This document shows positions 27,588 to 36,611 of a stretch of DNA of 64,000 nt, in pieces. The notes beneath the pieces are model-generated. The model ran no database searches. It was not told the origin of the DNA and was given only the letters and a program-made list of their open reading frames with translations. The stretch covers positions 186,001 to 250,000 of the forward strand of contig NZ_BEXF01000001.1 of NCBI RefSeq assembly GCF_002897295.1. The letters are read 5' to 3'. Position 1 is the stretch's first letter. Every line of letters starts with the position of its first letter. Origin of the DNA: Brevibacillus reuszeri. Lineage in GTDB: Bacteria; Bacillota; Bacilli; Brevibacillales; Brevibacillaceae. The position numbers and the translations under genes were made by a program.

Positions 27588-28790
27588 ATGATCAACCTGA
27601 ACCTGAAGGACAATTATCTCGATAATGCAGAAAAACAGGCTTTGGCACGAGGACTCTACGATTTTCCGATTATGGACGCCGATTGTCACTATATGACCAC
27701 GCCTATGAACGAGATTGCTGAGTATTTGGAAGAGCCGTATCGCAGTCGGGTGCGAATTTACAGTGGGGGAAGTACGCGTCACATTGCACTGGACCTGGGA
27801 GATCGCACCGTCGCAGGTCGCATGAAAAGTTTGCCTCTCTACTTTCAGACAAAAACTCCGGAAGGACAGACTGTACCGAAAGAAATTTATCCGCTGATGA
27901 AATGCAATCAGAAGCTTGGCATTGACTACAGTATCGTGTTCCCTACCGATATGCTTCAGCTCGGCCTCAATCCGGCATCGGATATCGAGGTGGCAATCGC
28001 ATACGGTGCAGCTCGCTGGATGACGGAAAAAGTGCTGCCCTGTGATGACTCACTCAAGACGATGCTCTACCTCCCGTTTTCCGACCCGGAGGCGTGCGTC
28101 AGGATGGTGGAGGAATTCGGCGACAAGAAGGGCGTCGTCGGGTTCATGATCACCTGTGTTCGCTATCAGCCACTCTATCATAATGCGTATATGCCGCTCT
28201 ACAAGCTATTGGAGGAAAAAGGGTTGCCGCTCGGCTTCCACACGGCATCCTACTGGATGGAAAAGCCTCTTCATCAGCTAAACCGCTTTTTGTCTGCCCA
28301 TGCTCTTGGCTTCCCGCTCTACAACATGATTCAGTTGACCAACCTGGTGATCAACGGCATACCGGAGCGTTTTCCCGACTTGAAGTTCTTATTTATTGAA
28401 GCGGGGGTTTCGTGGATTCCGTTCCTCATGATGCGCCTCGACAGTGATTTTATCTATCGACACTCGGATGCACCACTCTTGACCAAACGGCCGAGTGAGT
28501 ACATGAAAAACTTCTATTTTACCTCTCAGCCGCTAGAGTACACCGACAACATGAAGCATTTGGAATCGGTCTTCGAGATGTTTGACGCGGAAAATCAGCT
28601 GCTCTATGCCTCCGACTATCCGCATCAGGATTTCGATGCTCCGGCGTCTATTTACGATCTACCTTTTTTAAGTGAAAAGGCGAAGCGAAAGATTTTGGGA
28701 GAGAATGCCCTAAAGCTGTTCGGAATCAAAGAACCGGTGCTTCACGCGAAGAACCGCAGGGAACAGGAGCTGGCTGGCAGCGGGAGGTAA
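27588..28790 (+). CDS. Amidohydrolase-family protein (ACMSD-type), copy 2
   Basis: 400 residues, same length as copy 1 and highly similar throughout, with DADCHYM, GFHT, EAGVSWIPFL and ASDYPHQD. The start follows AAGGAGTG two bases after copy 1. A tandem duplication of the same gene is the evident origin. Difference is concentrated in residues ~60-110 and near the C terminus. Both appear intact. Confidence 0.85.
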   Translation: MINLNLKDNYLDNAEKQALARGLYDFPIMDADCHYMTTPMNEIAEYLEEPYRSRVRIYSGGSTRHIALDLGDRTVAGRMKSLPLYFQTKTPEGQTVPKEIYPLMKCNQKLGIDYSIVFPTDMLQLGLNPASDIEVAIAYGAARWMTEKVLPCDDSLKTMLYLPFSDPEACVRMVEEFGDKKGVVGFMITCVRYQPLYHNAYMPLYKLLEEKGLPLGFHTASYWMEKPLHQLNRFLSAHALGFPLYNMIQLTNLVINGIPERFPDLKFLFIEAGVSWIPFLMMRLDSDFIYRHSDAPLLTKRPSEYMKNFYFTSQPLEYTDNMKHLESVFEMFDAENQLLYASDYPHQDFDAPASIYDLPFLSEKAKRKILGENALKLFGIKEPVLHAKNRREQELAGSGR

Positions 28791-28844
28791 TTGAGACGTG
28801 ACGGCTGGGACGTCTACATCAAAGCAAAAAGGCGGTTGAACAAG

Positions 28845-30530
28845 ATGAACAATGAAGAGCAACGTGAGTTTACCACGTCAGATGCCATCGTGCAGGAGCT
28901 GGTCCGCGCTGGTGTAAGTGTCGCATTCGGAATCGTCAGTATTCATAACATTCCCATCTACGATGCCATCCAGCGTGAGGGGAGTATTCAACTGGTCTGT
29001 GCGCGTGGTGAAAGCGGTGCTGTCAATATGGCGGACGGCTACGCACGAGCAACCGGTAAGCTGGGGGTTGTGATTACGAGTACGGGAACAGGGGCGGGCA
29101 ATGCAGCAGGCTCGCTGGTCGAGACATGGAGTGCCGGGGTACCCCTTTTACATTTGACAGGTGAGGTCGCCTCTCCTTATCTGGGAACCGGGCGTGGCTA
29201 TATTCACGAATGCAAGGATCAGCTGGCGATGATGGAAGCTTGCTGCAAACGAGCGTATCTGTTGCGCAGACCTGATCAGACCGTGCCTTTGATCCGTCAG
29301 GCGATCCGTGAGGCATTTGCTACCCCCGCAGGACCTGTCACAGTGGAAATCCCGATCGACTATCAGATGGGGATTATTCCCCGAACCGAGATTGCAGAGC
29401 CAGTGGAGCATACGCTGCAACAGGTGACACCCTTACCAGAGGTGGTTATCGAAAAAATAGCAAAGGCCAAGCGCCCCGTGATTTGGGCGGGCGGCGGTGT
29501 GATTACATCGGGTGCCTCCGCGGAGGTGACCCGACTTGCTGAATTGATTGGAGCGGCGGTCATCACTAGCCAGTCAGGCAGAGGAGCGATTGCGGAGGAT
29601 CATCCGTTATGTGTAGGGAATTTTTCTACTGCCCCGGATGTTACTGCTTTACTTAAAAGCTCGGATCTGCTCATCAGTATCGGTGTTCGTTTCAAGGCGA
29701 ATGAAACGTCCTTTTGGAAGGTGGAAGTGCCAAAGGAGCATATTGGAATTGACGCCGATTGGCAAGCCTTCAATCGGAATTACGCCATGACGCACGGGCT
29801 TGTCGGGGATGCGAAGCAAATCATCGGGCAGGTAGCAAATCAGATCACGAAAGACGAGAGCTTGACTAAGCAGCAATATCGGGACGAGGTGAAAACGCTG
29901 CGCGAGGTGGTTCGCGGTCAAATCCGCAGCGTGTTGGGTCCGTACGAAGCGTTTCTCGATGGGATGCAAAAGACTTTGCCCCGAAATGCGATTGTCGTGC
30001 GCGATGTGACAGTGCAGGCTAGCCTCTGGGGAAACAAGCTGCTCGAAACGTACGAGCCGCGGACAGCCATTCATGCAGCCGGGGGCGGAATCGGTCAAGG
30101 CTTGCCGCTCGCGATTGGCGTACAGATGGGTCAGATGGACAAGGTCGTCGTGCTGATGGCAGGGGATGGGGGGTTCATGGTGAATCTGGGTGAATTGGCT
30201 ACCGTCATTCAGGAGAATCTGCCACTCGTCATCGTTTTGTTCGATGATGCCGGTTATGGTGTTTTGCGCAACGTCCAAGATGCTGCCTACGGACGCCGGG
30301 TAGCCGTCGACTTAGTCAGCCCTGATTTCGCCCTGCTTGGCAGGTCTGTCGGCCTGGAATCTGTTCGGGTCGGCAGTGGAGAGGAGTTTGCTAGGCAATT
30401 TGAACAGGCGGTGGTCAGTAGAAAACCTTCATTGATCGTAGTCGATATGCAGGCTGTCGGTCCACTGCCCAGATCCAATTCGAATCCAAAAGGCTTGCGC
30501 GATGCATATAGTCCGAAAAAATTCCAGTGA
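28845..30530 (+). CDS. Thiamine-diphosphate-dependent enzyme (acetolactate synthase-like), copy 1
   Basis: 561 residues from the ATG at 28845, chosen because it aligns with copy 2; a TTG at 28791 with GGGAGG upstream is also possible and would add 18 residues. N-terminal pyrimidine domain has the catalytic Glu in CARGESGAVNMADGYAR. The cofactor motif begins GDGGFMVNLGEL and ends FDDAGYG, with Asp-Asp where Asn-Asn or Asn-Asp is commoner. Such enzymes decarboxylate 2-oxo acids or join/cleave carbon bonds. With an aldehyde dehydrogenase in the same unit, a 2-oxo acid decarboxylase giving an aldehyde is plausible. Confidence 0.85.
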   Translation: MNNEEQREFTTSDAIVQELVRAGVSVAFGIVSIHNIPIYDAIQREGSIQLVCARGESGAVNMADGYARATGKLGVVITSTGTGAGNAAGSLVETWSAGVPLLHLTGEVASPYLGTGRGYIHECKDQLAMMEACCKRAYLLRRPDQTVPLIRQAIREAFATPAGPVTVEIPIDYQMGIIPRTEIAEPVEHTLQQVTPLPEVVIEKIAKAKRPVIWAGGGVITSGASAEVTRLAELIGAAVITSQSGRGAIAEDHPLCVGNFSTAPDVTALLKSSDLLISIGVRFKANETSFWKVEVPKEHIGIDADWQAFNRNYAMTHGLVGDAKQIIGQVANQITKDESLTKQQYRDEVKTLREVVRGQIRSVLGPYEAFLDGMQKTLPRNAIVVRDVTVQASLWGNKLLETYEPRTAIHAAGGGIGQGLPLAIGVQMGQMDKVVVLMAGDGGFMVNLGELATVIQENLPLVIVLFDDAGYGVLRNVQDAAYGRRVAVDLVSPDFALLGRSVGLESVRVGSGEEFARQFEQAVVSRKPSLIVVDMQAVGPLPRSNSNPKGLRDAYSPKKFQ

Positions 30531-30543
30531 GGCGGTAGAAAAC

Positions 30544-32238
30544 ATGTTTGAGCAAAGTGTGTTTACGACGTCGGATGCCATCGTGCAGGAACTCGTTCGC
30601 GCCGGAGTTGATACCGCATTTGGAATCGTGAGTATTCATAATATTCCGTTGTACGATGCCATTTTGCGGGAAGGCAGTATTCAATTGGTTTGCGCCCGCG
30701 GAGAAAGCGGAGCGGTAAACATGGCGGATGGGTATGCGCGCATTTCCGGTAAACTGGGCGTGGTCATTACTAGCACAGGTACGGGAGCAGGGAATGCAGC
30801 GGGCTCGCTGATTGAGACTTGGAGCGCGGGGGTACCTCTGCTTCATCTGACCGGTGAGGTAGCATCTCCGTATCTGGGGACAGGCAGGGGCTATATCCAC
30901 GAATGTAAAGATCAGCTTGCGATGATGGAGGCATGCTGTAAGAAAGCCTACCGCTTGAGACGGCCAGATCAGGCGGTTCCGCTGCTGCGACAAGCGATCA
31001 CGGAAGCATTATCTGCTCCAACAGGGCCTGTCACCGTGGAGATTCCGATCGATTTTCAGATGGGCATCATTCCGGAAACCAGCTTCGTCACACCGATCAA
31101 GTCCTCATCACCACCGACACCCCTCATTCCGCTGGAGGTTATCGATAAGATCGCCGCTGCCGAGAGGCCCGTGATTTGGGCCGGAGGGGGTGCGATTTCT
31201 GCCGGAGCCGCAGCCGAAGTAACAGCACTGGCGGAGAGGTTAGGGGCAGCAGTTCTTACCAGCCAATCAGGGAGAGGCATTATCCCGGAGGATCACCCCT
31301 TGTGTATTGGAAACTTTGCCTCCTCTGCGGGTGTGGCTGAATTCCTTAAGACGTGTGATTTGCTGATCAGTATCGGGGTTCGTTTCCGGGCAAATGAAAC
31401 CTCTATTTGGCGCTTGCAGCTTCCTGTGGAGCATATTGGCATTGATGCAGATGCCTCGGCCTTGAATCGGAATTATCCCCTTACCTACGGGCTTATCGGG
31501 GACGCTAGACTAATCACGGCACGACTTGCAGAGGTGCTGGAGGAAAAGCGGACTGAACCAAGTATGGCCTTTCAGAACGAAGTGAAGTCGCTTCGAGATC
31601 AGGAGCGCAGCCAGCTAAGAGAAATTTTGGGACCCTATGAGGCGGTTTTGGACGGGATGCAGAGTGCCTTGCCTCGCAATACCGTACTCGTGCGGGACGT
31701 CACTGTACCAGCGAGTGTCTGGGGAAGTAAATTGTTTGAAATCTATGAACCGCGTACCTCCATTCATGCATCGGGTGGCGGGATAGGTCAGGGGCTACCT
31801 ATGGCCATCGGCGCACAGATGGGTGCGAGGGAACGAGTGGTTGTTCTGATGGTAGGGGACGGTGGATTCATGGTGAATCTGGGGGAATTGTCGACTGCCG
31901 TCCAGGAGCAGCTGCCGCTTGTAGTCGTTCTGTTCGATGATGCGGGCTATGGCGTTCTTCGCAAAGTGCAGGATAACGTCTACGGACGCAGAGTAGCTGT
32001 CGATTTGGTCAGTCCTGATTTTGTCTCGTTAGGACAATCCGTCGGTTTTGAAGCGATACGTGTCACCTCAGCAGAGGAGTTTGGCCCTATTTTCTCTGGA
32101 GCAGTCCAAAAACGAAGCCCATCACTCATTGTGGTTGATATGAAAGCAGTTGGTCCTATGGCAAGACCTGCATCTAATCCTTTTTCCAATACCGAGGGAG
32201 GCGTAGCAGCAGCATATCGTCCGCGCCGGTTCCCTTAA
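30544..32238 (+). CDS. Thiamine-diphosphate-dependent enzyme (acetolactate synthase-like), copy 2
   Basis: 564 residues from the ATG at 30544 (GAGGCGG upstream). Collinear with copy 1, with the same CARGESGAVNMADGYAR and GDGGFMVNLGEL...FDDAGYG motifs. The strongest divergence is in the linker around residues 185-205 and in the middle domain. The pair may be two enzymes with different substrates or two subunits of one complex. Confidence 0.85.
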   Translation: MFEQSVFTTSDAIVQELVRAGVDTAFGIVSIHNIPLYDAILREGSIQLVCARGESGAVNMADGYARISGKLGVVITSTGTGAGNAAGSLIETWSAGVPLLHLTGEVASPYLGTGRGYIHECKDQLAMMEACCKKAYRLRRPDQAVPLLRQAITEALSAPTGPVTVEIPIDFQMGIIPETSFVTPIKSSSPPTPLIPLEVIDKIAAAERPVIWAGGGAISAGAAAEVTALAERLGAAVLTSQSGRGIIPEDHPLCIGNFASSAGVAEFLKTCDLLISIGVRFRANETSIWRLQLPVEHIGIDADASALNRNYPLTYGLIGDARLITARLAEVLEEKRTEPSMAFQNEVKSLRDQERSQLREILGPYEAVLDGMQSALPRNTVLVRDVTVPASVWGSKLFEIYEPRTSIHASGGGIGQGLPMAIGAQMGARERVVVLMVGDGGFMVNLGELSTAVQEQLPLVVVLFDDAGYGVLRKVQDNVYGRRVAVDLVSPDFVSLGQSVGFEAIRVTSAEEFGPIFSGAVQKRSPSLIVVDMKAVGPMARPASNPFSNTEGGVAAAYRPRRFP

Positions 32239-32395
32239 TCCTCCTGTTTCCAATCGGCTAGAGAGAGAAGTAGAGAGAAGACCATTCGAGGTCATAAATC
32301 CAGGAGGCACGATTCATGAGTTGACACACAGATGGAGGAGAAAGGCTTACCCCTGACTGTGGGAGAAAAGCGTAATCTGAGGGGGACAGAAAAGG

Positions 32396-33577
32396 ATGAA
32401 AACGGCAATGAGAAGAAAGTGGATTGCGATCATGACCTGTCTGGCAGTGGTGATGTTGACAGCTTGTGGCACAACATCACAAACAAATTCACCTTCACCC
32501 CAATCGGCAACTTCAAATCAGCAGTCACCTACCAGCCAACCAGCTGGGCAAGCCACGTCAAATGCAAACAAGCAAGACTGGGAAATCGAATGGGAGAAAA
32601 CGATCGAGCTGGCTAAACAGGAAGGCGAAGTGACGATCATCGGAAGTGCGCAAACAGATAGAGAAGACCTGATGAGAGAATTCGAGAAAGCGTACCCCGG
32701 GATCAAGGTAAAGTACTTTGGCATGTCTTCGTCCGAGTCTGGTCCGAAGATTCAAGCGGAGCAGCAGCAAGGTAAATATCTCACGGATATCGTTCTGGAA
32801 AGTGGAGGAGCAGCCCAAACAGATGATATTCATAATTACATCATACTCCCGGAAGTAAAGGACGATAAAAACTGGAATTACGGCTATGAAAAAGGCTTTG
32901 AAATGGCACAGGCTCAGTATACGGGTCAGTTCGTTTATGCGAATCTCGCATTCCCCTATCTGTTTATTAACAATGATGTCATTCCAGAAGGTGAAATCAA
33001 AACCTTCGATGATCTGCTCGACCCGAAATACAAGGGAAAATTCATCATCAACGACTTTTCCAAGCTGGGCCAGGGGCACGTCATGATGACTGCGCTGTAC
33101 ATGTCCAAAGGGGAGGAGTTCATCAACAAGCTGATGGCACAGGAGCCCATTCTCGTCTCCGATCCGCGTCAGGTGGCAGAATGGTTTGCTACGGGTAAAT
33201 ATGCCATTGGAATCGGGGTAGACTCCAGTACGCTCGGTAAATACAAGGACCAGGGCATCGTCAAAAAGGTAAGCAAGCTGGAACCGGAAAAAAGCGAGTA
33301 TGTAGGCTCGTTCGCTCTGACACTCTTAAAAAATCCGCCACACCCCAATGCGACAAAAGTATTTTTGAACTGGTTCTTCGGCAAAGAGGGGCAGACCCAC
33401 TTCGTCAATATTGTCCAGGATTACATCAGTCGACGCACAGATGTACCACTGCCTCCAGTAGAAGGGATGCGGGGATGGGACAAAATTGATTACAAAATGT
33501 CTTCCTTGGAGCAAAAAACGATCGACGCTCGCCCGGTTATCTCGGAAATTGGAGCGAAGGCAAAGCAAGCGAAATAG
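32396..33577 (+). CDS. Extracellular solute-binding lipoprotein (Fe3+-type family), copy 1
   Basis: 393 residues. A basic start and hydrophobic stretch end in the lipobox LTAC, then a Ser/Gln/Thr-rich linker (TTSQTNSPSPQSATSNQ). The rest is a type II periplasmic-binding fold like FbpA-type proteins: EVTIIGSAQTDREDLMREFEK, VKYFGMSSS, YFDDLLDPKYKGK. In a Gram-positive it is anchored on the outer membrane face. It probably serves the ABC permease at 20261. Spacing to the TPP gene is 157 bases. Confidence 0.9.
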   Translation: MKTAMRRKWIAIMTCLAVVMLTACGTTSQTNSPSPQSATSNQQSPTSQPAGQATSNANKQDWEIEWEKTIELAKQEGEVTIIGSAQTDREDLMREFEKAYPGIKVKYFGMSSSESGPKIQAEQQQGKYLTDIVLESGGAAQTDDIHNYIILPEVKDDKNWNYGYEKGFEMAQAQYTGQFVYANLAFPYLFINNDVIPEGEIKTFDDLLDPKYKGKFIINDFSKLGQGHVMMTALYMSKGEEFINKLMAQEPILVSDPRQVAEWFATGKYAIGIGVDSSTLGKYKDQGIVKKVSKLEPEKSEYVGSFALTLLKNPPHPNATKVFLNWFFGKEGQTHFVNIVQDYISRRTDVPLPPVEGMRGWDKIDYKMSSLEQKTIDARPVISEIGAKAKQAK

Positions 33578-33598
33578 CGGGAAGATTTCGGTTCGTCC

Positions 33599-33632
33599 AG
33601 TCCTTAGCTCGGTTTTTCTCCGGGCTAGGACT
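33599..33632 (+). terminator. Long hairpin between binding protein 1 and aldehyde dehydrogenase 2
   Basis: AGTCCTTAGCTCGG (33599-33612) pairs imperfectly with CCGGGCTAGGACT (33620-33632) around a T-rich loop. No T-run follows, so it is more likely an RNA-stabilising hairpin or weak terminator limiting expression of the downstream gene. Confidence 0.55.
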
Positions 33633-33669
33633 GCTCTCGTATGTTAGCCCGATTTTTCAAGAGGGAGAG

Positions 33670-35124
33670 ATGCAGAAAATGGAGACGTTTCGCATTCACT
33701 TATGGATTGGAAATGAAGAGGTAAAGACCAAGACGTACGCGGAAGTGAAAGATCCGGGACGCTTGTCCGAGGTGGTAGGGGAAGTCGCGCAGGGTACGGA
33801 GCAGCACGTCGATCAGGCAGTTCGCGCAGCCCATCAAGCGTTTTTATCATGGAGAAACACAGATCTTGCAGAGCGCTCTGCTTTGCTAAACCAGGCTGCC
33901 GATTTGCTCCAGCAGGAAGGACCTGCCCTTGCAAACATCTTGTCCAGAGAGGCAGGAATGCTCATATCCTCTTATCGCGGTGAAGCGGTTCGGGCAAGCA
34001 ACATTATCCGCAGCACGGTGGTCAACGCTCAATCCTTTTTTGCACCCAAAGTGGTGGAAGATGAGAACAGCTGGGTAAGTGTGGAAAAACGGCCATTGGG
34101 GGTAATTGCGGCTATCATTCCATGGAATGTTCCCCTGATGCTGACGATGCAGAAATTAGCCCCGATCTTGGTAACAGGCAATACGATTGTCATCAAGCCA
34201 TCTCCATTTGCGTCCATAGGTGTCTCGCTTATTTTGCAAAAAATGTCAGAGTTATTCCCTCCCGGTGTAATTAATGTCATCCACGGAGACGGGCAGGCAG
34301 GGGCGGCGCTGACAACCCATCCGCTGGTTCGCAAAATTTCTTTCACGGGTGGCGGAAGCACGGCGAAGTCAGTCATGAAATCTGCGGCATCTTCCCTAAA
34401 GCGCGTCCACTTTGAATTGGGAGGAAACGATCCAGCTATCGTTTTAGAGGATGCCAATCTAGAAGTAGCTATGACCAAAATCGCCACCTCTGCCTTTATG
34501 CGCTCTGGGCAATTATGTGTGGCGATCAAGCGTGTCTACATTCCGGAGAAATTGTACGATGCCGCTTGTGAACTCGTCGTGGCCCACGCGAATAACTACA
34601 AAATAGGCTATGGACTAGACGAAAACACCACATTTGGTCCCGTAAATAATCGAGGGCAGTATGCGTATGTGAAAGAACTGGTAGAACGGGCCAAGAACAG
34701 CAGTGCAACGGTACTGGAGCTCGGGACGAAGCTCGAGCCTGACAATTGGAATAATGGCTACTATCTGAATCCGACTGTCGTGATCAACCCGGAGCAGGAT
34801 CAGGAAATCGTTACATGCGAGCAATTCGGACCGGTTCTTCCATTAGTGAAGTATCGCAGTGAAGACGAGGTCATTCACTTGGCAAACAATACGGAATACG
34901 GGTTGGGCTCTTCCGTCTGGTCGTCCGATTTTGAGCACGCCGTTCGTGTTGCCCGGAGAATTGAGGCGGGAATGACTAGCATTAATGGCTCTGGCTTGTC
35001 AGCACTCGGACATCAGCACATTCCATTTGGCGGAGTAAAGCAAAGCGGCATTGGTCGAGAAAATACAGAAATCGGTTTGTCGGAATTTATTGAGTATCAC
35101 GGAATTAACATCCATAAGTCGTAA
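33670..35124 (+). CDS. NAD(P)-dependent aldehyde dehydrogenase (copy 2)
   Basis: 484 residues, same length as copy 1 at 14901 and collinear with it. Catalytic C283 in GQLCVA and E249 in FELGGNDP. An ATG at 33679 is an alternative start. In the right half of the island it could oxidise the aldehyde made by a thiamine-diphosphate enzyme. Confidence 0.9.
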   Translation: MQKMETFRIHLWIGNEEVKTKTYAEVKDPGRLSEVVGEVAQGTEQHVDQAVRAAHQAFLSWRNTDLAERSALLNQAADLLQQEGPALANILSREAGMLISSYRGEAVRASNIIRSTVVNAQSFFAPKVVEDENSWVSVEKRPLGVIAAIIPWNVPLMLTMQKLAPILVTGNTIVIKPSPFASIGVSLILQKMSELFPPGVINVIHGDGQAGAALTTHPLVRKISFTGGGSTAKSVMKSAASSLKRVHFELGGNDPAIVLEDANLEVAMTKIATSAFMRSGQLCVAIKRVYIPEKLYDAACELVVAHANNYKIGYGLDENTTFGPVNNRGQYAYVKELVERAKNSSATVLELGTKLEPDNWNNGYYLNPTVVINPEQDQEIVTCEQFGPVLPLVKYRSEDEVIHLANNTEYGLGSSVWSSDFEHAVRVARRIEAGMTSINGSGLSALGHQHIPFGGVKQSGIGRENTEIGLSEFIEYHGINIHKS

Positions 35125-35137
35125 AGGTGGAGGAGCG

Positions 35138-36322
35138 ATGAAAACGAACGGAAAACAAATATGGCTCCTCGCTTTCATTGTCCTTGTGATGAGCAGCCTT
35201 GCCGCCTGTGCCAAACCTGCATCAAATGTCAGTTCTCAGTCAGCAGGACCGGCGCCGGCGCAACAGCCAGCAAACAGTGAAACACCGAAAGAAGCATGGG
35301 AAAGGGAATGGGAGAAAACCGTCGAGCTGGCAAAAAAAGAAGGAGAGGTTACCATCATTGGCCCGGCTGCAACGAGCCGGGAAGAGCTCATGCGCCAGTT
35401 CGAGAAACAGTACCCTGGCATTAAGGTGAAGTACATTGGGATGAGACCTAGTCTGGCTGTTTCCAAGCTTTTGGCAGAACAACAGCAAGACAAGTATTTG
35501 TCCGATATTTTACTGGAGGGTGGACAGCAGATCGCCTTTGACCTATTCCCGGCAGGTGCCACAGATGATATCCGCAAGTTTATCGTGTTCCCTGAGATTC
35601 AAGACGACAACAATTGGTACATGGGCTATGAAGCCGGATATTCGATGGCTTCCAATACGGGTCAGTACGTGTTCGCGATCATTGCTCTCCCCAATATCCA
35701 CATCAATCACGATGTCATTCCAGAAGGCGAGATCAAGACATTGCAGGATCTCCTTGATCCGAGATGGAGGGGGAAAATGGTTCTGCACAATTTCGCGAGA
35801 CAGGCGCAGGGACATGGAACACTCGCAGCACTGGCAGCTTCCGAGGGTAAAGAATTCGTGCTTAAACTACTCGAACAAGAGCCGCTGGTTATCGATGATC
35901 CTCGTCAGCTGATCGAAGCGTATGTGACGGGAAAATACCCCATAGGTATCGGTCTGGACAATACGATGCTGCGGCAATTCAGAGAACAAGGCGTTGTTAA
36001 AAATTCAGGCAAGCTTCAGCCAGAAGTAAGTACGGTAGTCACGCCGTTTCCGATTGGCGTCTTAAAGAACCAGCCGCATCCAAACGCTGCCAAGGTGTTT
36101 ATCAACTGGTTTTTGAGCAAGGAAGGACAAAATCAATTTGTCACCCTCACAAAAGAATCTCAAAGCCGCAGGAAGGATGTCGCCGAAAGCGTATACGAAG
36201 ATGTGAGAGGCTGGGACAAGGTTGACTATCGCACCTCCAATCTGGAAAAGGAGGGCCTGGAGGCAGCCAAGTGGGTGACGGAGCTGAGCAAAACGTATTT
36301 TCAAAACAGACCCGTCAAATAA
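35138..36322 (+). CDS. Extracellular solute-binding lipoprotein (Fe3+-type family), copy 2
   Basis: 394 residues. Signal peptide with lipobox LAAC at residues ~23-26, then a linker, then the same fold as copy 1 (EVTIIGPAATSREELMRQFEK). Start is the ATG at 35138 with GGTGGAGGAG upstream, 13 bases after the dehydrogenase stop. Two binding proteins with one visible permease suggest that the transporter takes up two related compounds. Last gene of the island. Confidence 0.9.
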   Translation: MKTNGKQIWLLAFIVLVMSSLAACAKPASNVSSQSAGPAPAQQPANSETPKEAWEREWEKTVELAKKEGEVTIIGPAATSREELMRQFEKQYPGIKVKYIGMRPSLAVSKLLAEQQQDKYLSDILLEGGQQIAFDLFPAGATDDIRKFIVFPEIQDDNNWYMGYEAGYSMASNTGQYVFAIIALPNIHINHDVIPEGEIKTLQDLLDPRWRGKMVLHNFARQAQGHGTLAALAASEGKEFVLKLLEQEPLVIDDPRQLIEAYVTGKYPIGIGLDNTMLRQFREQGVVKNSGKLQPEVSTVVTPFPIGVLKNQPHPNAAKVFINWFLSKEGQNQFVTLTKESQSRRKDVAESVYEDVRGWDKVDYRTSNLEKEGLEAAKWVTELSKTYFQNRPVK

Positions 36323-36339
36323 CAGACAGATTCGCAAAG

Positions 36340-36368
36340 CCATCGAAATCGTTTCGATGGTTTTTTTC
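36340..36368 (+). terminator. Strong terminator closing the catabolic island
   Basis: CCATCGAAA (36340-36348) and TTTCGATGG (36352-36360) form a perfect 9-bp stem with a 3-nt loop followed by seven Ts. Confidence 0.9.
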
Positions 36369-36611
36369 TGTGAATGATTCCCCTTGATGGGTGAAGGGGA
36401 ATAACAACATTACTTTTTTAATCCGCTAATAAAGACATAAAAAGTAAAGTAGAGAAATAGTAGCCCTGACACTAACGGAGATCATTCCGTTCTCTGCTGG
36501 AGAGGGAGCTTATCCGATGGACTTCAATTCCTTACTGACGGTTGGGAATGATCAGAACGGTTCCTATAGGTAAATAAGCTAATAAATGATAGGAGCCTTT
36601 GATGAGCTCCT

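Noticed and set aside
32316..32324. A two-codon minigene (ATG AGT TGA) after AGGAGG upstream of binding protein 1
   Set aside because: Too short to support; a TTGACA at 32321 overlaps it but no good -10 follows at normal spacing.
36517..36573. An 18-codon ORF (MDFNSLLTVGNDQNGSYR) after GAGGGAG
   Set aside because: No likeness or neighbour that supports it; the region also carries irregular repeats. Left as unproven.
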